Counted from the first letter of the stretch, positions 8,546 through 17,596 are shown. The stretch is 64,000 nt of DNA from Pseudoalteromonas prydzensis (GCF_001661495.1 NZ_BDDT01000001.1:124001-188000); one strand, 5' to 3'. The notes: generated from the sequence alone by a model not told the origin. Made by a program: numbers and translations.

Positions 8546-9986
8546 GCTGCATCTCCTCACGCTGGGCTTGTAAAATAGCTAAAGCCTGTGCTGAAGTGTG
8601 CTTTTGCATTGGCGTAATTAAGGTCACGATTGCAGCGCATAATGCAGAAGCTAAGGTCGCGGGCATAATTGGGTTACTCCAAAATGCTAACCAATTTGAC
8701 GTAACAATAATCGCCAATGAAACCAGTAAAGACACCACGAGCGCCGTGATTGCTCCTTGCCAATTAAAGCGCGGCCAAAAATGACCAAACAATACACAGA
8801 CACACAAACCTGACATTAACGTAGCAATCATATTAGTGATATAACCAATTACATCGTTTGTTAATAACGCCAGTAATAAAGCAATGCCGATGGTCATTAC
8901 CAAACCAATACGCGAGAGGATCACTACATCCTTAGCATGTGGCATACGCTTGAACACTAAACTGTAGATATCGCGAATTAACACGCTTACCGCAGCGATG
9001 GCATCTGAGCTGGCACTGGAAATAGTGGCAGACAGCCCCGCTATAATCACCAACGCGGCTAAGCCATACGGCAAGAGTTCAAATGCCATGTATGGGAACG
9101 AAAATGCACTGTTTTCTAAGGCAGGATTAAGCGCATAGGCAGCCATCCCGATAATGGCAGGCACAATGGCAAACACTAAATATAAGCCGCCAGAGAGATA
9201 AAATGATTGGCGAATACTTTTAACATGTTTACCGGAATAAATGCGCTGGCGAAACGAAGGTGCGACCAACACACCAATTAACACCGCAAAAAACAGCGAT
9301 AAACCATGCACAGCACCTATTTTATCCAGCGATAAAAAGCTACGATTAAGTGCTGGTTGAGCATTGGCAATCTCAGCCATACCACCCACTTCATACAAGG
9401 CGACACCTGCCATTAAGAAAAACCCAACAAATAACACTAATGCTTGTATTGAGTCAGTCCACACCACAGCAACATAGCCACCAATCACCACATAAACACT
9501 AAAGCCTAACGCAATAAGTAACTTTGCTGAAAATGGCGACAGTCCTGTCAGCCACGCTAAGTACATGCCACCACCAAGAATGTGCGCACCTAACCAGCCA
9601 ATACTGGCAACAAAAATAAATACCGCGATGGTATTTTTAACCACCGGATGAGCGCCAACATAGTAGGATATCTCTTCACTCATGGTCATAAATTCGTGAT
9701 CACGCACGGGCGCAAACAGTTTTGCCAGTAGTAAAATGCCGCACGCACCACCTAAGCCATAAATCATCCCGGCCCAGCCATTTAAATAGGCAAAACCAAC
9801 CGCCCCCATCGATGAGCCTGTGCCCACCATAGTGGCAACGGTTGTACCAAGGGTGAGTAAAAAAGGCAGGTTACGTCCGCCCAGTAAAAAGTTATCACCA
9901 CCTTTGGCATTGCGGCTCACCCACCAGCCAAACCAAATCATAAATCCTAAGTAGCCTAAAAAGGCCATTAATAATTGCCACTTCAT
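8538..9986 (-). CDS. sodium:solute symporter (SSS family)
   Basis: Inner-membrane transporter of 482 residues with about 13 hydrophobic segments and the LeuT-fold SSS signature region (TTVATMVGTGSSMGAVGFAY near residue 50; GLSATISSASSDAIAAVSVL near 320). It is a member of the panthothenate/proline/glucose symporter superfamily, importing a small organic solute with Na+. It is coupled to kdgK and GH20 by overlaps. In context the natural candidate substrate is N-acetyl-D-glucosaminate or a related amino-sugar acid, but the sequence does not prove it. The 423-base gap upstream holds a MITE-like element, so it may need its own promoter. Confidence 0.88.
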   Translation of the reverse strand: MKWQLLMAFLGYLGFMIWFGWWVSRNAKGGDNFLLGGRNLPFLLTLGTTVATMVGTGSSMGAVGFAYLNGWAGMIYGLGGACGILLLAKLFAPVRDHEFMTMSEEISYYVGAHPVVKNTIAVFIFVASIGWLGAHILGGGMYLAWLTGLSPFSAKLLIALGFSVYVVIGGYVAVVWTDSIQALVLFVGFFLMAGVALYEVGGMAEIANAQPALNRSFLSLDKIGAVHGLSLFFAVLIGVLVAPSFRQRIYSGKHVKSIRQSFYLSGGLYLVFAIVPAIIGMAAYALNPALENSAFSFPYMAFELLPYGLAALVIIAGLSATISSASSDAIAAVSVLIRDIYSLVFKRMPHAKDVVILSRIGLVMTIGIALLLALLTNDVIGYITNMIATLMSGLCVCVLFGHFWPRFNWQGAITALVVSLLVSLAIIVTSNWLAFWSNPIMPATLASALCAAIVTLITPMQKHTSAQALAILQAQREEMQHD

Positions 9987-10112
9987 AAGACACCCTGCTG
10001 CACCAATCCACGTCGCGCTTTGTTATGGCGCTTATAATTATTAATTACGCGGTTGGTGATAATTATTATTCTGTTGATGACCTAAGAGCCGTTATTATTT
10101 TGTTTGCTCTCG
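9987..10112. other. short AT-rich gap before the symporter gene
   Basis: Between the MITE-like element and the symporter start. No gene is supported (a 66-codon frame at 10025-10225 crosses into the repeat element and is not protein-like). It presumably holds the symporter ribosome binding site and possibly a promoter. Confidence 0.4.
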
Positions 10113-10377
10113 TATACCCAAACCACCTCAAGATCCGAGTTTCAGTTGGAATTAAAAGCGACTTAGGCAAGGCATTGATTGCAAGCAATAGTGGTTCCAT
10201 TGTTAAAATCAATAACGCAGTATAAATCGCTTTTAAACCAACCCATTGGGCGCTTCACAGGCACTTACTCTCATCGTTGTTACTTCTTAAAAGGGATTGC
10301 CATTCTTGCAAAGTAACGCCTTGATATTAAGCCCCTGAGAAACGCTGAATTCTGCATATTGAGGTGGCTTGAGTATA
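10113..10377. repeat. MITE-like element with 33-bp terminal inverted repeats
   Basis: The ends, TATACCCAAACCACCTCAAG at 10113-10132 and the complement of TATACTCAAGCCACCTCAAT at 10377-10358, are inverted repeats. They extend to 33 bp with 25 matches (10113-10145 against 10377-10345). The 265-bp interior has no credible coding frame and no transposase. I see no clear target duplication. The size, terminal repeats and intergenic place inside a gene row are what a miniature inverted-repeat transposable element or a shortened IS would give. Whether other copies exist needs the genome. Confidence 0.6.
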
Positions 10378-10409
10378 ATGCCAGCGCTGTCATTAAAACG
10401 CTGAAAAAG

Positions 10410-10793
10410 TTAAGGTGCCTTATAACAAGTAACATCCACTTCAACTTTGCAGTCGACAACTAAATCCGCAACCGCACATATACGTGCTGGTGGATTAGCG
10501 CCAAAATACGCTTTAAATACTTTATTGAACGACTGGAAATAACGCGAGTCAGTTAAAATAACCGTCACATGCACCACATCTTCGAGGCCGTAACCGGCTT
10601 CTTTCATAATGTCGAGGCAGTTCTCAATCGCCAATGTTGATTGCTCAATAATACCGCCTTCAACCACTTCGCCGTCTTTCATTGGGGTTTGCCCAGAGAC
10701 CATTAACCAGCCACCGGCTTCTACTGCACGGGCAAATGGTAAATGTTGACCTCCAGTGCCTTTACCGCCCTCAATACCAATTCGTCTAATCAT
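10410..10793 (-). CDS. RidA/YjgF family enamine/imine deaminase
   Basis: Small trimeric cytoplasmic enzyme (127 residues) of the Rid superfamily. RidA proteins hydrolyse reactive enamines/imines released by PLP-dependent dehydratases. Family features seen are the early LPFARAVEAGGWLMVSGQTP, an ENCLDIMKEAGYGLEDVVHVTVILTD-type middle (read in parts) and the C-terminal NPPARICAVADLV with the conserved arginine that binds the carboxylate. The start codon overlaps the deacylase stop by eight bases (ATGATTAG). Its presence beside a PLP ammonia-lyase fits removal of the enamine intermediate formed during dehydration of a D-amino (sugar) acid. Confidence 0.88.
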   Translation of the reverse strand: MIRRIGIEGGKGTGGQHLPFARAVEAGGWLMVSGQTPMKDGEVVEGGIIEQSTLAIENCLDIMKEAGYGLEDVVHVTVILTDSRYFQSFNKVFKAYFGANPPARICAVADLVVDCKVEVDVTCYKAP

Positions 10794-12255
10794 GTTTACT
10801 TGCTCCTAAGGATGTTAAAAATTGACCCGAATACGCGGGTAAAACTCGTTTATCTTTAAATGTGGTTTGGCCATTAGTCCAAACCTGATGAATACCCGAT
10901 GCCGGTAAGGCAGATTCAACAAAGGTCGCGTTATCAATAATTTCATCGGCATCAAATAATACTAAATCAGCAAAATGACCCACCTTGATCACCCCACGGT
11001 TTGCTAACCGGTAATTTGCTGCGCTTAAACCGGTCATTTTATGAATTGCTGTAGCCAAGGAAAAAATGCCTTGCTCACGGCTATAATGACCTAAAACCCG
11101 AGGAAATGAGCCCCATAAACGCGGATGCGGATGGGGATCGCACGGTAAGCCGTCGGAGCCAATCATGGTTTTATCAAACGCGAGAATGGTTTTTACATCG
11201 TCTTCATTAAGGCCATGATAAACCGCTCCCGCGGGTTGCAGTTGTTTAGCTGCATCAAGCAAACTAATCCCCCACTGCTTAGCAATATCGGCCAGTAATT
11301 GTTCCGCCATTTCAGGATGAGAATCAGACCAGGTTATAAAAATATCAAAATCATCGGTCACTTGGTTTAAATCTAAGGTGCTGGAACTTGCGGCATACGG
11401 GTAAGCGTCACAACTGCATTTTGAATGCTCACCTTGCTCAGAAAATTTAGCCAATAATTCAGGAGCCCGCCCCCAGTTATTTTTACCTGCGCATTTAAGG
11501 TGCGAAATAATCACCTTAATATCGAATGCTTGCTCCATCGCAAAGGCTTCGTCCATTGCATCAAGTACTGCGTCAAACTCGGTGCGTAAATGTGTGGTAT
11601 ACAGCGCATCGTGTTTTTTCAACACTTCACCAAACGCGTGCACTTCAGAGGATGGCGCCTGATTAGCATTTTTATAGGCAAGGCCAGTACTCAAGCCTAA
11701 TGCGCCTTGACTCAGTGCAAGGTCAAGTTGCTGCTGCATTAAGGTGATTTCTGCGGCTGTCGCTGGGCGTAATAAGTCGGCCATCACATTATTTCTAAGC
11801 GTGGTATGGCCAACTAAGGCAGCCACATTTACGTTGGCTTTTTGCACCTTGTAGGCGTCGATATAATCGCGCAGCTGGGCAAATTTAAATTCAGCTTTTT
11901 CACCTAAGAGGTTCATTGGATCTGGCGCATCATTGGCTAACTCGGCAGGTGCTGCACTAATGCCACAATTTCCTGTAATAACGGTAGTCACTCCTTGGCT
12001 TATTTTAGCCGCCATTTCAGGGTTTCTGAGTACTTCTAAATCATCGTGAGTATGTACATCAATAAAGCCTGGCGCTAAACACAATCCATCGGCATTCACT
12101 TCCTCTGTTGCTTGGTATGCTGATAACTCCCCCAGTGCGACAATCTGCTGCCCTTTAATTGCAACGTCCATGTGCACTGGCGCATTACCTAAGCCATCAA
12201 ATACCTTTGCTTGATAGATGATTGTGTCTACTGGTTGCGAGATATCGTACTGCAT
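10786..12255 (-). CDS. N-acyl-D-amino-acid deacylase (D-aminoacylase), amidohydrolase family
   Basis: Zn-dependent cytoplasmic hydrolase of 489 residues that removes an acyl group from N-acyl-D-amino acids. Seen: a beta-sandwich N-terminus, APGFIDVHTHDDLEVL with His68 and His70, TTVITGNCGISAAP with the metal-bridging cysteine typical of D-aminoacylases, the SHLKCAGKNNWG histidine segment, and the distal MIGSDGLPCDPHPHPRLWG motif with the catalytic aspartate. It sits two bases after rpiR and overlaps ridA. D-glucosaminate has the (R) configuration at C2, so N-acetyl-D-glucosaminate is formally an N-acyl-D-amino acid; deacetylation of that compound is my proposed role. Ordinary N-acetyl-D-amino acids are the alternative. 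Confidence 0.9.
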   Translation of the reverse strand: MQYDISQPVDTIIYQAKVFDGLGNAPVHMDVAIKGQQIVALGELSAYQATEEVNADGLCLAPGFIDVHTHDDLEVLRNPEMAAKISQGVTTVITGNCGISAAPAELANDAPDPMNLLGEKAEFKFAQLRDYIDAYKVQKANVNVAALVGHTTLRNNVMADLLRPATAAEITLMQQQLDLALSQGALGLSTGLAYKNANQAPSSEVHAFGEVLKKHDALYTTHLRTEFDAVLDAMDEAFAMEQAFDIKVIISHLKCAGKNNWGRAPELLAKFSEQGEHSKCSCDAYPYAASSSTLDLNQVTDDFDIFITWSDSHPEMAEQLLADIAKQWGISLLDAAKQLQPAGAVYHGLNEDDVKTILAFDKTMIGSDGLPCDPHPHPRLWGSFPRVLGHYSREQGIFSLATAIHKMTGLSAANYRLANRGVIKVGHFADLVLFDADEIIDNATFVESALPASGIHQVWTNGQTTFKDKRVLPAYSGQFLTSLGASKHD

Positions 12256-12257
12256 TG

Positions 12258-13109
12258 TTAATCTCCAAGCGGTGCGCGGTCAGGTCCTTGACGGTACTCA
12301 TCTAACTCATGTTTAATACGTCGCAGTTTTTCACGAGATTTTTTCTGCGTTAAAATAGCGACTTCGCTGGCCAGAATATCGACCGCAGCAAGCATGGCGT
12401 AACGTGCGGTACTTGGTGTAAAAATATAATCTGATTCATTGGTTTTAATTGGTAAGTGAATTGTCGCTATATCGGCAAGCGTACTATCAGGGCAAATAGC
12501 GATTACTTTTGCACCATAATCTTTGGCAATACTTGCGGCATCAATCAGATCTTTGGCAAGCCCCGTTAACGACAACACCATAACTACATCACTCACGTCA
12601 ACACTGGCTGCTGTCATGCGCATCATCACTGGATCGCTATAGGCATTACTCAGTACATCAAGCCTAAATAGTCGGTTATGGCACTCTTGCGCAACTACCG
12701 AGCTGCCGCCGCCAACACCAAAAATGAGTGTATGACGACTACCAGCAATACAACGTGCGGCTTCTTCCACTAAAGACTGCTCAATCAGCCCGGCATTAAT
12801 ATCTAAAATATCGTGGATTGCTTGGTATATTGCTGGAATATCTTCGCGTACTGAGGCGTTTTCACTAATAAAACGCTCGCCAACTGCCAGTGACTGCGCA
12901 AGTTGTAGTTTCATATCTCGCACATTATCGCAGCCTAAGGCTTTAGCTAAGCGGGTAATTGACGCATGACTCACTTTAGCGCGCTGCGCTAAGTCGCTAA
13001 TACTTGCTGAAGCTGCATATTGCAGATCGGTTAAAATTAATTGTGCAACGAGTTGCTCTGATTGACGTAAATGGCCTAAGCGCTCTTTAATTCGCGAAAC
13101 AATATCCAA
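12258..13109 (-). CDS. RpiR/MurR family transcriptional regulator
   Basis: DNA-binding regulator of 283 residues. The N-terminal HTH_6 domain (about 1-77) contains SISDLAQRAKVSHASITRLAKALG. A SIS phosphosugar-binding domain (about 125-265) begins ILFGVGGGSSVVAQE-like and holds VVMVLSLTGLAKDLIDAA and AKVIAICPDS. RpiR-type SIS domains sense phosphorylated sugars; here KDPG or a sugar-acid phosphate would be a natural signal, by analogy with HexR, which senses KDPG. It lies 12 bases after the PLP enzyme gene and two bases before the deacylase gene, so it is probably autoregulated with the operon. The inverted repeats near 14411-14451 are the likely target. Confidence 0.9.
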   Translation of the reverse strand: MDIVSRIKERLGHLRQSEQLVAQLILTDLQYAASASISDLAQRAKVSHASITRLAKALGCDNVRDMKLQLAQSLAVGERFISENASVREDIPAIYQAIHDILDINAGLIEQSLVEEAARCIAGSRHTLIFGVGGGSSVVAQECHNRLFRLDVLSNAYSDPVMMRMTAASVDVSDVVMVLSLTGLAKDLIDAASIAKDYGAKVIAICPDSTLADIATIHLPIKTNESDYIFTPSTARYAMLAAVDILASEVAILTQKKSREKLRRIKHELDEYRQGPDRAPLGD

Positions 13110-13121
13110 TTATTTACTCTC

Positions 13122-14369
13122 CTAAAAATACGTATCAAAGATCTCAATAACGTTATAGTCATCATCTATGACGTTAATAAAACGCCATTTATCGAATGTA
13201 AGGCATGGGTGCGAAGTTGCAAATGCTATAATATCGCCCACTTTTAGTTGTTCTGTGCCGGTATAAGTCAGCATCGCGTGCTGATCCATTATTTTTTCTA
13301 CTTTCCAATCGGCCCCCGCAGGTTTTACGGTGCCTGATTGATCCACATGTAAATTGGCAATGGGTAAACCGGCATCGAAGGCGACATCTCGTTTACCCAT
13401 ACCAATAATGGCACGACCAGGCTCTGGCAATGATTGCACATACGCCCAAATCTCTAGGCACGACTGTAAGTCACTACCAATATTGCATGCCAGCGGATTG
13501 CGCGCTAATACTTGCTGCTGTGCGTGCTCATATATTCCTTGATCATGGGCAACGTAACATCCAGGGCGGATCACAGGTATCATGTTGTCTAACAAGTTGT
13601 GCGGTGCAAATGCATCACACACTAAGTCATACCAAGCAGAGCCACCAGCGGTAATGATCACTTGCTCTGTAGCAAAAGCCTGCTTTTCAATCAAAACTTT
13701 ACATTTTGCTACCGCATCTGCTAAAAATGCAGTCACTTCACTTTGTGTACTCAATACGCCTTCATACACTTCAATACCCGCAAGCTGTAATGAAGCAAAC
13801 TGTTGAATATGCGCAGCCAATTGCTGAAGAGTTTGATTATCAACAACACCACAACGTCCGCCAGGCACTCCTAGCTCAATCAGTAATTTAAGCTGTAAAC
13901 CTTGTTCGCTAAAAAACTCACCAAGCCTTGTTACATTACTAACATCATCCACTAAACAATAAAAATCAATCTTATACTGTTTTAATAAATAGCTAAGCTG
14001 CTGCATGTTGGCTTTGCCAACTAATTGATTCGCCATAATAATACGCTTTGCACCAGCGCGAGCAGCCACCACAGCCTGTTGTACCGTTGCAATAGTGATC
14101 GCGTAAGCACCTGCATTTAACTGCTTTTTAAAAATACCCGGTGCCATAGTGGTTTTACCATGGGGTGAAAACTCCACCTTACTTTGCTGCGCAAACTTTG
14201 CCATCCACGCAATGTTATTATCTAACCGAGTTTGGTAAATACATGCACAAGGCAAACTGACTTGCTGCAAAGCAACATTGCAATCCTCATGTATGAGTGC
14301 CTCATCATTACCTAAGCCTTTATTCACACTTGCGATATTTTCAGCACTTGTTGTGGCTAACTTTTCCAT
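13122..14369 (-). CDS. DSD1-type fold-III PLP enzyme, candidate D-glucosaminate dehydratase
   Basis: PLP enzyme of the D-serine dehydratase/D-threonine aldolase family, 415 residues. The alanine-racemase-like N-terminal barrel has the Schiff-base lysine in FSPHGKTTMAP (Lys72). The C-terminal SHPC (His387, Cys389) matches the H-x-C zinc site of eukaryotic-type D-serine dehydratase. Members eliminate water from D-3-hydroxy amino acids, releasing ammonia and a 2-keto acid, or cleave D-threonine. With a KDG kinase, an N-acyl-D-amino-acid deacylase and RidA in the same row, D-glucosaminate to KDG plus ammonia is the best fitting reaction; D-serine or D-threonine remain possible. It is the first gene of the minus-strand operon, divergent from a TonB receptor. 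Confidence 0.85.
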   Translation of the reverse strand: MEKLATTSAENIASVNKGLGNDEALIHEDCNVALQQVSLPCACIYQTRLDNNIAWMAKFAQQSKVEFSPHGKTTMAPGIFKKQLNAGAYAITIATVQQAVVAARAGAKRIIMANQLVGKANMQQLSYLLKQYKIDFYCLVDDVSNVTRLGEFFSEQGLQLKLLIELGVPGGRCGVVDNQTLQQLAAHIQQFASLQLAGIEVYEGVLSTQSEVTAFLADAVAKCKVLIEKQAFATEQVIITAGGSAWYDLVCDAFAPHNLLDNMIPVIRPGCYVAHDQGIYEHAQQQVLARNPLACNIGSDLQSCLEIWAYVQSLPEPGRAIIGMGKRDVAFDAGLPIANLHVDQSGTVKPAGADWKVEKIMDQHAMLTYTGTEQLKVGDIIAFATSHPCLTFDKWRFINVIDDDYNVIEIFDTYF

Positions 14370-14410
14370 AAATAAAACTCTTATTTTAAATCATTACCTT
14401 AGATAGCAAC

Positions 14411-14451
14411 ATTACATTAAGAAGCAAAAAATTATCAAATGTTAATGTAAT
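14411..14451. promoter_or_regulatory. paired inverted repeat, likely operator in the divergent promoter
   Basis: ATTACATTAA (14411-14420) and its exact complement-inverse TTAATGTAAT (14442-14451) lie 31 bases apart, start to start, about three helical turns, so both would face the same side of the DNA. A perfect 10-bp palindrome, AACAATTGTT, lies further right at 14504-14513. The position between the PLP operon and the TonB receptor gene suits control of both by the RpiR protein. Confidence 0.45.
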
Positions 14452-14569
14452 TGTTATTGCATTTTGCTTAAAAGTGATGTTAATTAATAACAGAACAATA
14501 GTCAACAATTGTTACAAATTAACAAAAAATAATAATCAACGTCTAAAATACAGGATGAGGTACATCAAC

Positions 14570-17509
14570 ATGAACATTAAAAACCGTCGCCAAGCCACAC
14601 TAAACAGGAGCGCAATAGCAAAAACTGTGGCTGCTATTATCTGTGGTTATTCAAGTCTAGGGGTTTATGCCGCTGACGAGACACCCGTTGCAAATGATAA
14701 AATAGAAACCATCGAAGTACGTGGTATTGCAGCCAGTAACAAACAAGATATTAACAATAAACGTTTTAGCACCGGGGTAATGGACTCTATTACCGCAGAA
14801 GACATAGGTAAACTCCCTGATGTAACCATTGCTGATACGCTGCAACGTATCCCTGGTATACAAATCCGTCGCTCCGCCGGCGAAGGCTCTACCATTAACG
14901 TAAGGGGTATGCCGCAAGTAACCACTCTTTTAAATGGTGAACAATTTCTAAGTGCCGGTTCAATTACAACTCTACAACCAGATTTTACTGATGTGCCTGC
15001 CGCATTACTCTCAGGCATTGATGTGCTTAAATCACCTCAAGCAGACACGCTAGCCGGTGGTATTTCTGGTACTCTCGATTTAAAAACACGCAGACCCTTT
15101 GATCTTGACCAAGGCACTACCTTCTCACTGACAGGGGAAGCCACCCGCGGCAGCTTATCTGAGCAAACAGATCCTAAATTGGTGGCGTTTGCCGGCTACA
15201 ACAATGACAAATTTGGTATTATTGTCACAGCCGCCTATGACGAAAGTACCTTAGCAAACTATCGTAATGGCACAATTTTAACCTCTTCAGAAATACAAAA
15301 TGAAACCGACCGCGATTTTAATGGTGACGGTGATTTTAACGACAGCTTTTATAGCCAACGCTTTTATGGCGTGATGGACCGTGAAACCGAGCGTGATCGT
15401 CTTGGTTTAAACACGACTATTCAATATCAAATTGCTGATTCGCTAACATTTACCGGTGACTTGTTTTACACCAAAATGGATGACGCCGATCGTAAACAAG
15501 GGGTGATGGTTGATAATGCCCGTGGTTCTATTTGGGCGTATTCTGATAACTTTATTCCCCGTTTAGATAATGAAAATGGCGGACAAATATACACAGTCAA
15601 TGAAGCTAATTTAAAAGTTCGCCGTGTTAGTGCCTACTCTGAAAGTTTAACGAACGATCGTGAATCAACCAACGCCAGCTTTTTATTCGAATACCAAGGT
15701 GATGGCCCACTTTCAGGGGAGTTTAGATATATTCATGGCGAGGCTGAGCGCAGTCATACTGAAAATGTAGCCCACGGCTTTTTAACCTCTGGTGCACAAC
15801 ATGGCTTATTAAAAAATCATGGTGATGGCATTACCCCTGTTAACCCTAACGGTTACGGTCCAGAAGACGTTGATGTGAGCTTTTCTCGCAGTGGCGAATA
15901 CCTCACCCTTGGTTTTGCTGAAGGGTTTGGCAACGATATAAGCCAATATAATCTGGTATCAACCTACTCTGAAAATAACTTTGAAGAAGAAGCCACACTT
16001 GATGTTGCCCGTATTGATGGTCATTACGCCTTTGACACAGATCACCTACAGAATTTTGATTTTGGTCTGCGGGCATCAAAACGTGACGTAGAGCGTGAAA
16101 CCTATATTCTCGTAGCACCATTTACCACTGGCGATATTAGTGCCGATGTAATGTGGAAAGATTCTGGCGCATCACTAGGTGATACCAATGGCGACGGTGA
16201 AAATAGCGTAGCAGGTGGTGATTTAACCATAGGTAAAACCAACTTTTTTAGTGATATGCCCGCAGGTTGGGTCAACCAAGTCAATGGTTTAGGCCCTGGC
16301 GGCGCTGGACATAGTTTTTACTTAATCGATCCGAAAGTGATGGACGACCCAATGGCATTCCAAAATGCTATTTACCCGGGTAATAAACGCTTGGCTAACC
16401 CGTCTCGTACTTATCAAGTGAAAGAGCAAACCCAAACCGCCTACTTTAAAGCTAACTTTGCTGGCGAATTAGGTGATTTGAGTTATACCGCTAATATTGG
16501 TGCGCAATACATTAAAACTGAACTCGATATGCTGCAAAACCAACTCGGTTCAGAGCGTCCTTGTTCATTATGTACGGCGAGTGAAAAAACCGGTGAAAAA
16601 TGGCTAAATCGCGATTACTCCGACTTTTTACCATCAATGAACTTTAATTTAAACCTCACCGAAAATGTTATTTTACGTGCAGGTTACGGTAAAACCATGA
16701 CCACCCTCGATATTGGAAAGCTCGCCGGAGGGGTAAGCGTTGGTCGTACCCGCGCAGGTGATGTACTTGCCGCTGAGCTTGGTGTGAGCCCTGATTTATT
16801 AGTTGCCGTGCAGGGTCGTCAAAATGGTAATCCTGATCTAGAGCCATGGCGTTCAAGTAACTATAACTTATCTGCTGAGTGGTATTTTAATGACAGCGGC
16901 TTACTAAGTATTTCCGCCTTTTTGATGGACATAGAATCCTTTGTTGAAAACGGTATTGTCATGCAAGGCTTACCTGACATTGATGGCGTTATTCGTCGTG
17001 AAGTGCCTGTAACCACAGAAATAAATGGCCAAGGTGGTGACATAAAAGGCTTTGAAGTTGTTTATCAGCAAGCATTCGACTTTTTACCAGCTCCCTTTGA
17101 TGGCTTAGGCACATCAGTTAACTTTACTTACGCACCAAGTGACAGTGCAAACGTGGATGTTTATGGCGAAAGTTTACCAATTCAAGATAACTCAGAAAAG
17201 TCAGCCAACGCGGTGCTTTGGTATGAAAAAGGCCCATTACAACTGCGTCTTGCAGCTAACTACCGTAGCGATCGCTTAGACAGCTTAAGCTCACCAATGG
17301 GTGAAGGCGTAGTGCCATTTTGGACCGACAGCACACTATATTTTGATATGTATGCAGGCTATGAATTTGCCGAAGATATAAGCATTTATACCTCGGTAAG
17401 CAACTTAACTGAGGAAAAAGAAGATATTTACGCACAATGGTCAGATCATGTGATCACGCAAAATATCTTTGAGCGTCGTATTACGTTTGGTATTCGTACC
17501 CGTTTTTAA
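14570..17509 (+). CDS. TonB-dependent receptor, probable amino-sugar oligomer uptake
   Basis: Outer-membrane gated transporter of 979 residues. I start it at ATG 14570 (GAGG at 14557-14560), which gives a normal signal peptide ending near VYAADE; the frame opens 96 bases earlier but without a signal-like N-terminus. After a TonB-box-like stretch (KIETIEVRGI) comes the plug domain (EDIGKLPDVTIADTLQRIPGIQIRR; STINVRGMPQVTTLLNG), then a 22-strand barrel ending in RTRF with the terminal aromatic residue. It is divergent from the deacylase/dehydratase operon and shares its promoter region, so it probably imports the oligosaccharide that the operon breaks down; oxidised chitooligosaccharides are my guess. 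Confidence 0.9.
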   Translation: MNIKNRRQATLNRSAIAKTVAAIICGYSSLGVYAADETPVANDKIETIEVRGIAASNKQDINNKRFSTGVMDSITAEDIGKLPDVTIADTLQRIPGIQIRRSAGEGSTINVRGMPQVTTLLNGEQFLSAGSITTLQPDFTDVPAALLSGIDVLKSPQADTLAGGISGTLDLKTRRPFDLDQGTTFSLTGEATRGSLSEQTDPKLVAFAGYNNDKFGIIVTAAYDESTLANYRNGTILTSSEIQNETDRDFNGDGDFNDSFYSQRFYGVMDRETERDRLGLNTTIQYQIADSLTFTGDLFYTKMDDADRKQGVMVDNARGSIWAYSDNFIPRLDNENGGQIYTVNEANLKVRRVSAYSESLTNDRESTNASFLFEYQGDGPLSGEFRYIHGEAERSHTENVAHGFLTSGAQHGLLKNHGDGITPVNPNGYGPEDVDVSFSRSGEYLTLGFAEGFGNDISQYNLVSTYSENNFEEEATLDVARIDGHYAFDTDHLQNFDFGLRASKRDVERETYILVAPFTTGDISADVMWKDSGASLGDTNGDGENSVAGGDLTIGKTNFFSDMPAGWVNQVNGLGPGGAGHSFYLIDPKVMDDPMAFQNAIYPGNKRLANPSRTYQVKEQTQTAYFKANFAGELGDLSYTANIGAQYIKTELDMLQNQLGSERPCSLCTASEKTGEKWLNRDYSDFLPSMNFNLNLTENVILRAGYGKTMTTLDIGKLAGGVSVGRTRAGDVLAAELGVSPDLLVAVQGRQNGNPDLEPWRSSNYNLSAEWYFNDSGLLSISAFLMDIESFVENGIVMQGLPDIDGVIRREVPVTTEINGQGGDIKGFEVVYQQAFDFLPAPFDGLGTSVNFTYAPSDSANVDVYGESLPIQDNSEKSANAVLWYEKGPLQLRLAANYRSDRLDSLSSPMGEGVVPFWTDSTLYFDMYAGYEFAEDISIYTSVSNLTEEKEDIYAQWSDHVITQNIFERRITFGIRTRF

Positions 17510-17596
17510 GCTTTTCTATCATTGCTAGAGCAACAAATTTGGCACACTTCTGCCCAGGAGATTAAAGGTTTTAAATTAGCCTTTTGCCAAATACTT

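Noticed and set aside
10025..10225. 66-codon frame between the symporter and ridA
   Set aside because: It runs into the MITE-like element and is not protein-like.
13354..13891. Several 60-75-codon plus-strand frames
   Set aside because: They lie opposite the conserved PLP-enzyme gene and have no motifs or ribosome binding sites.
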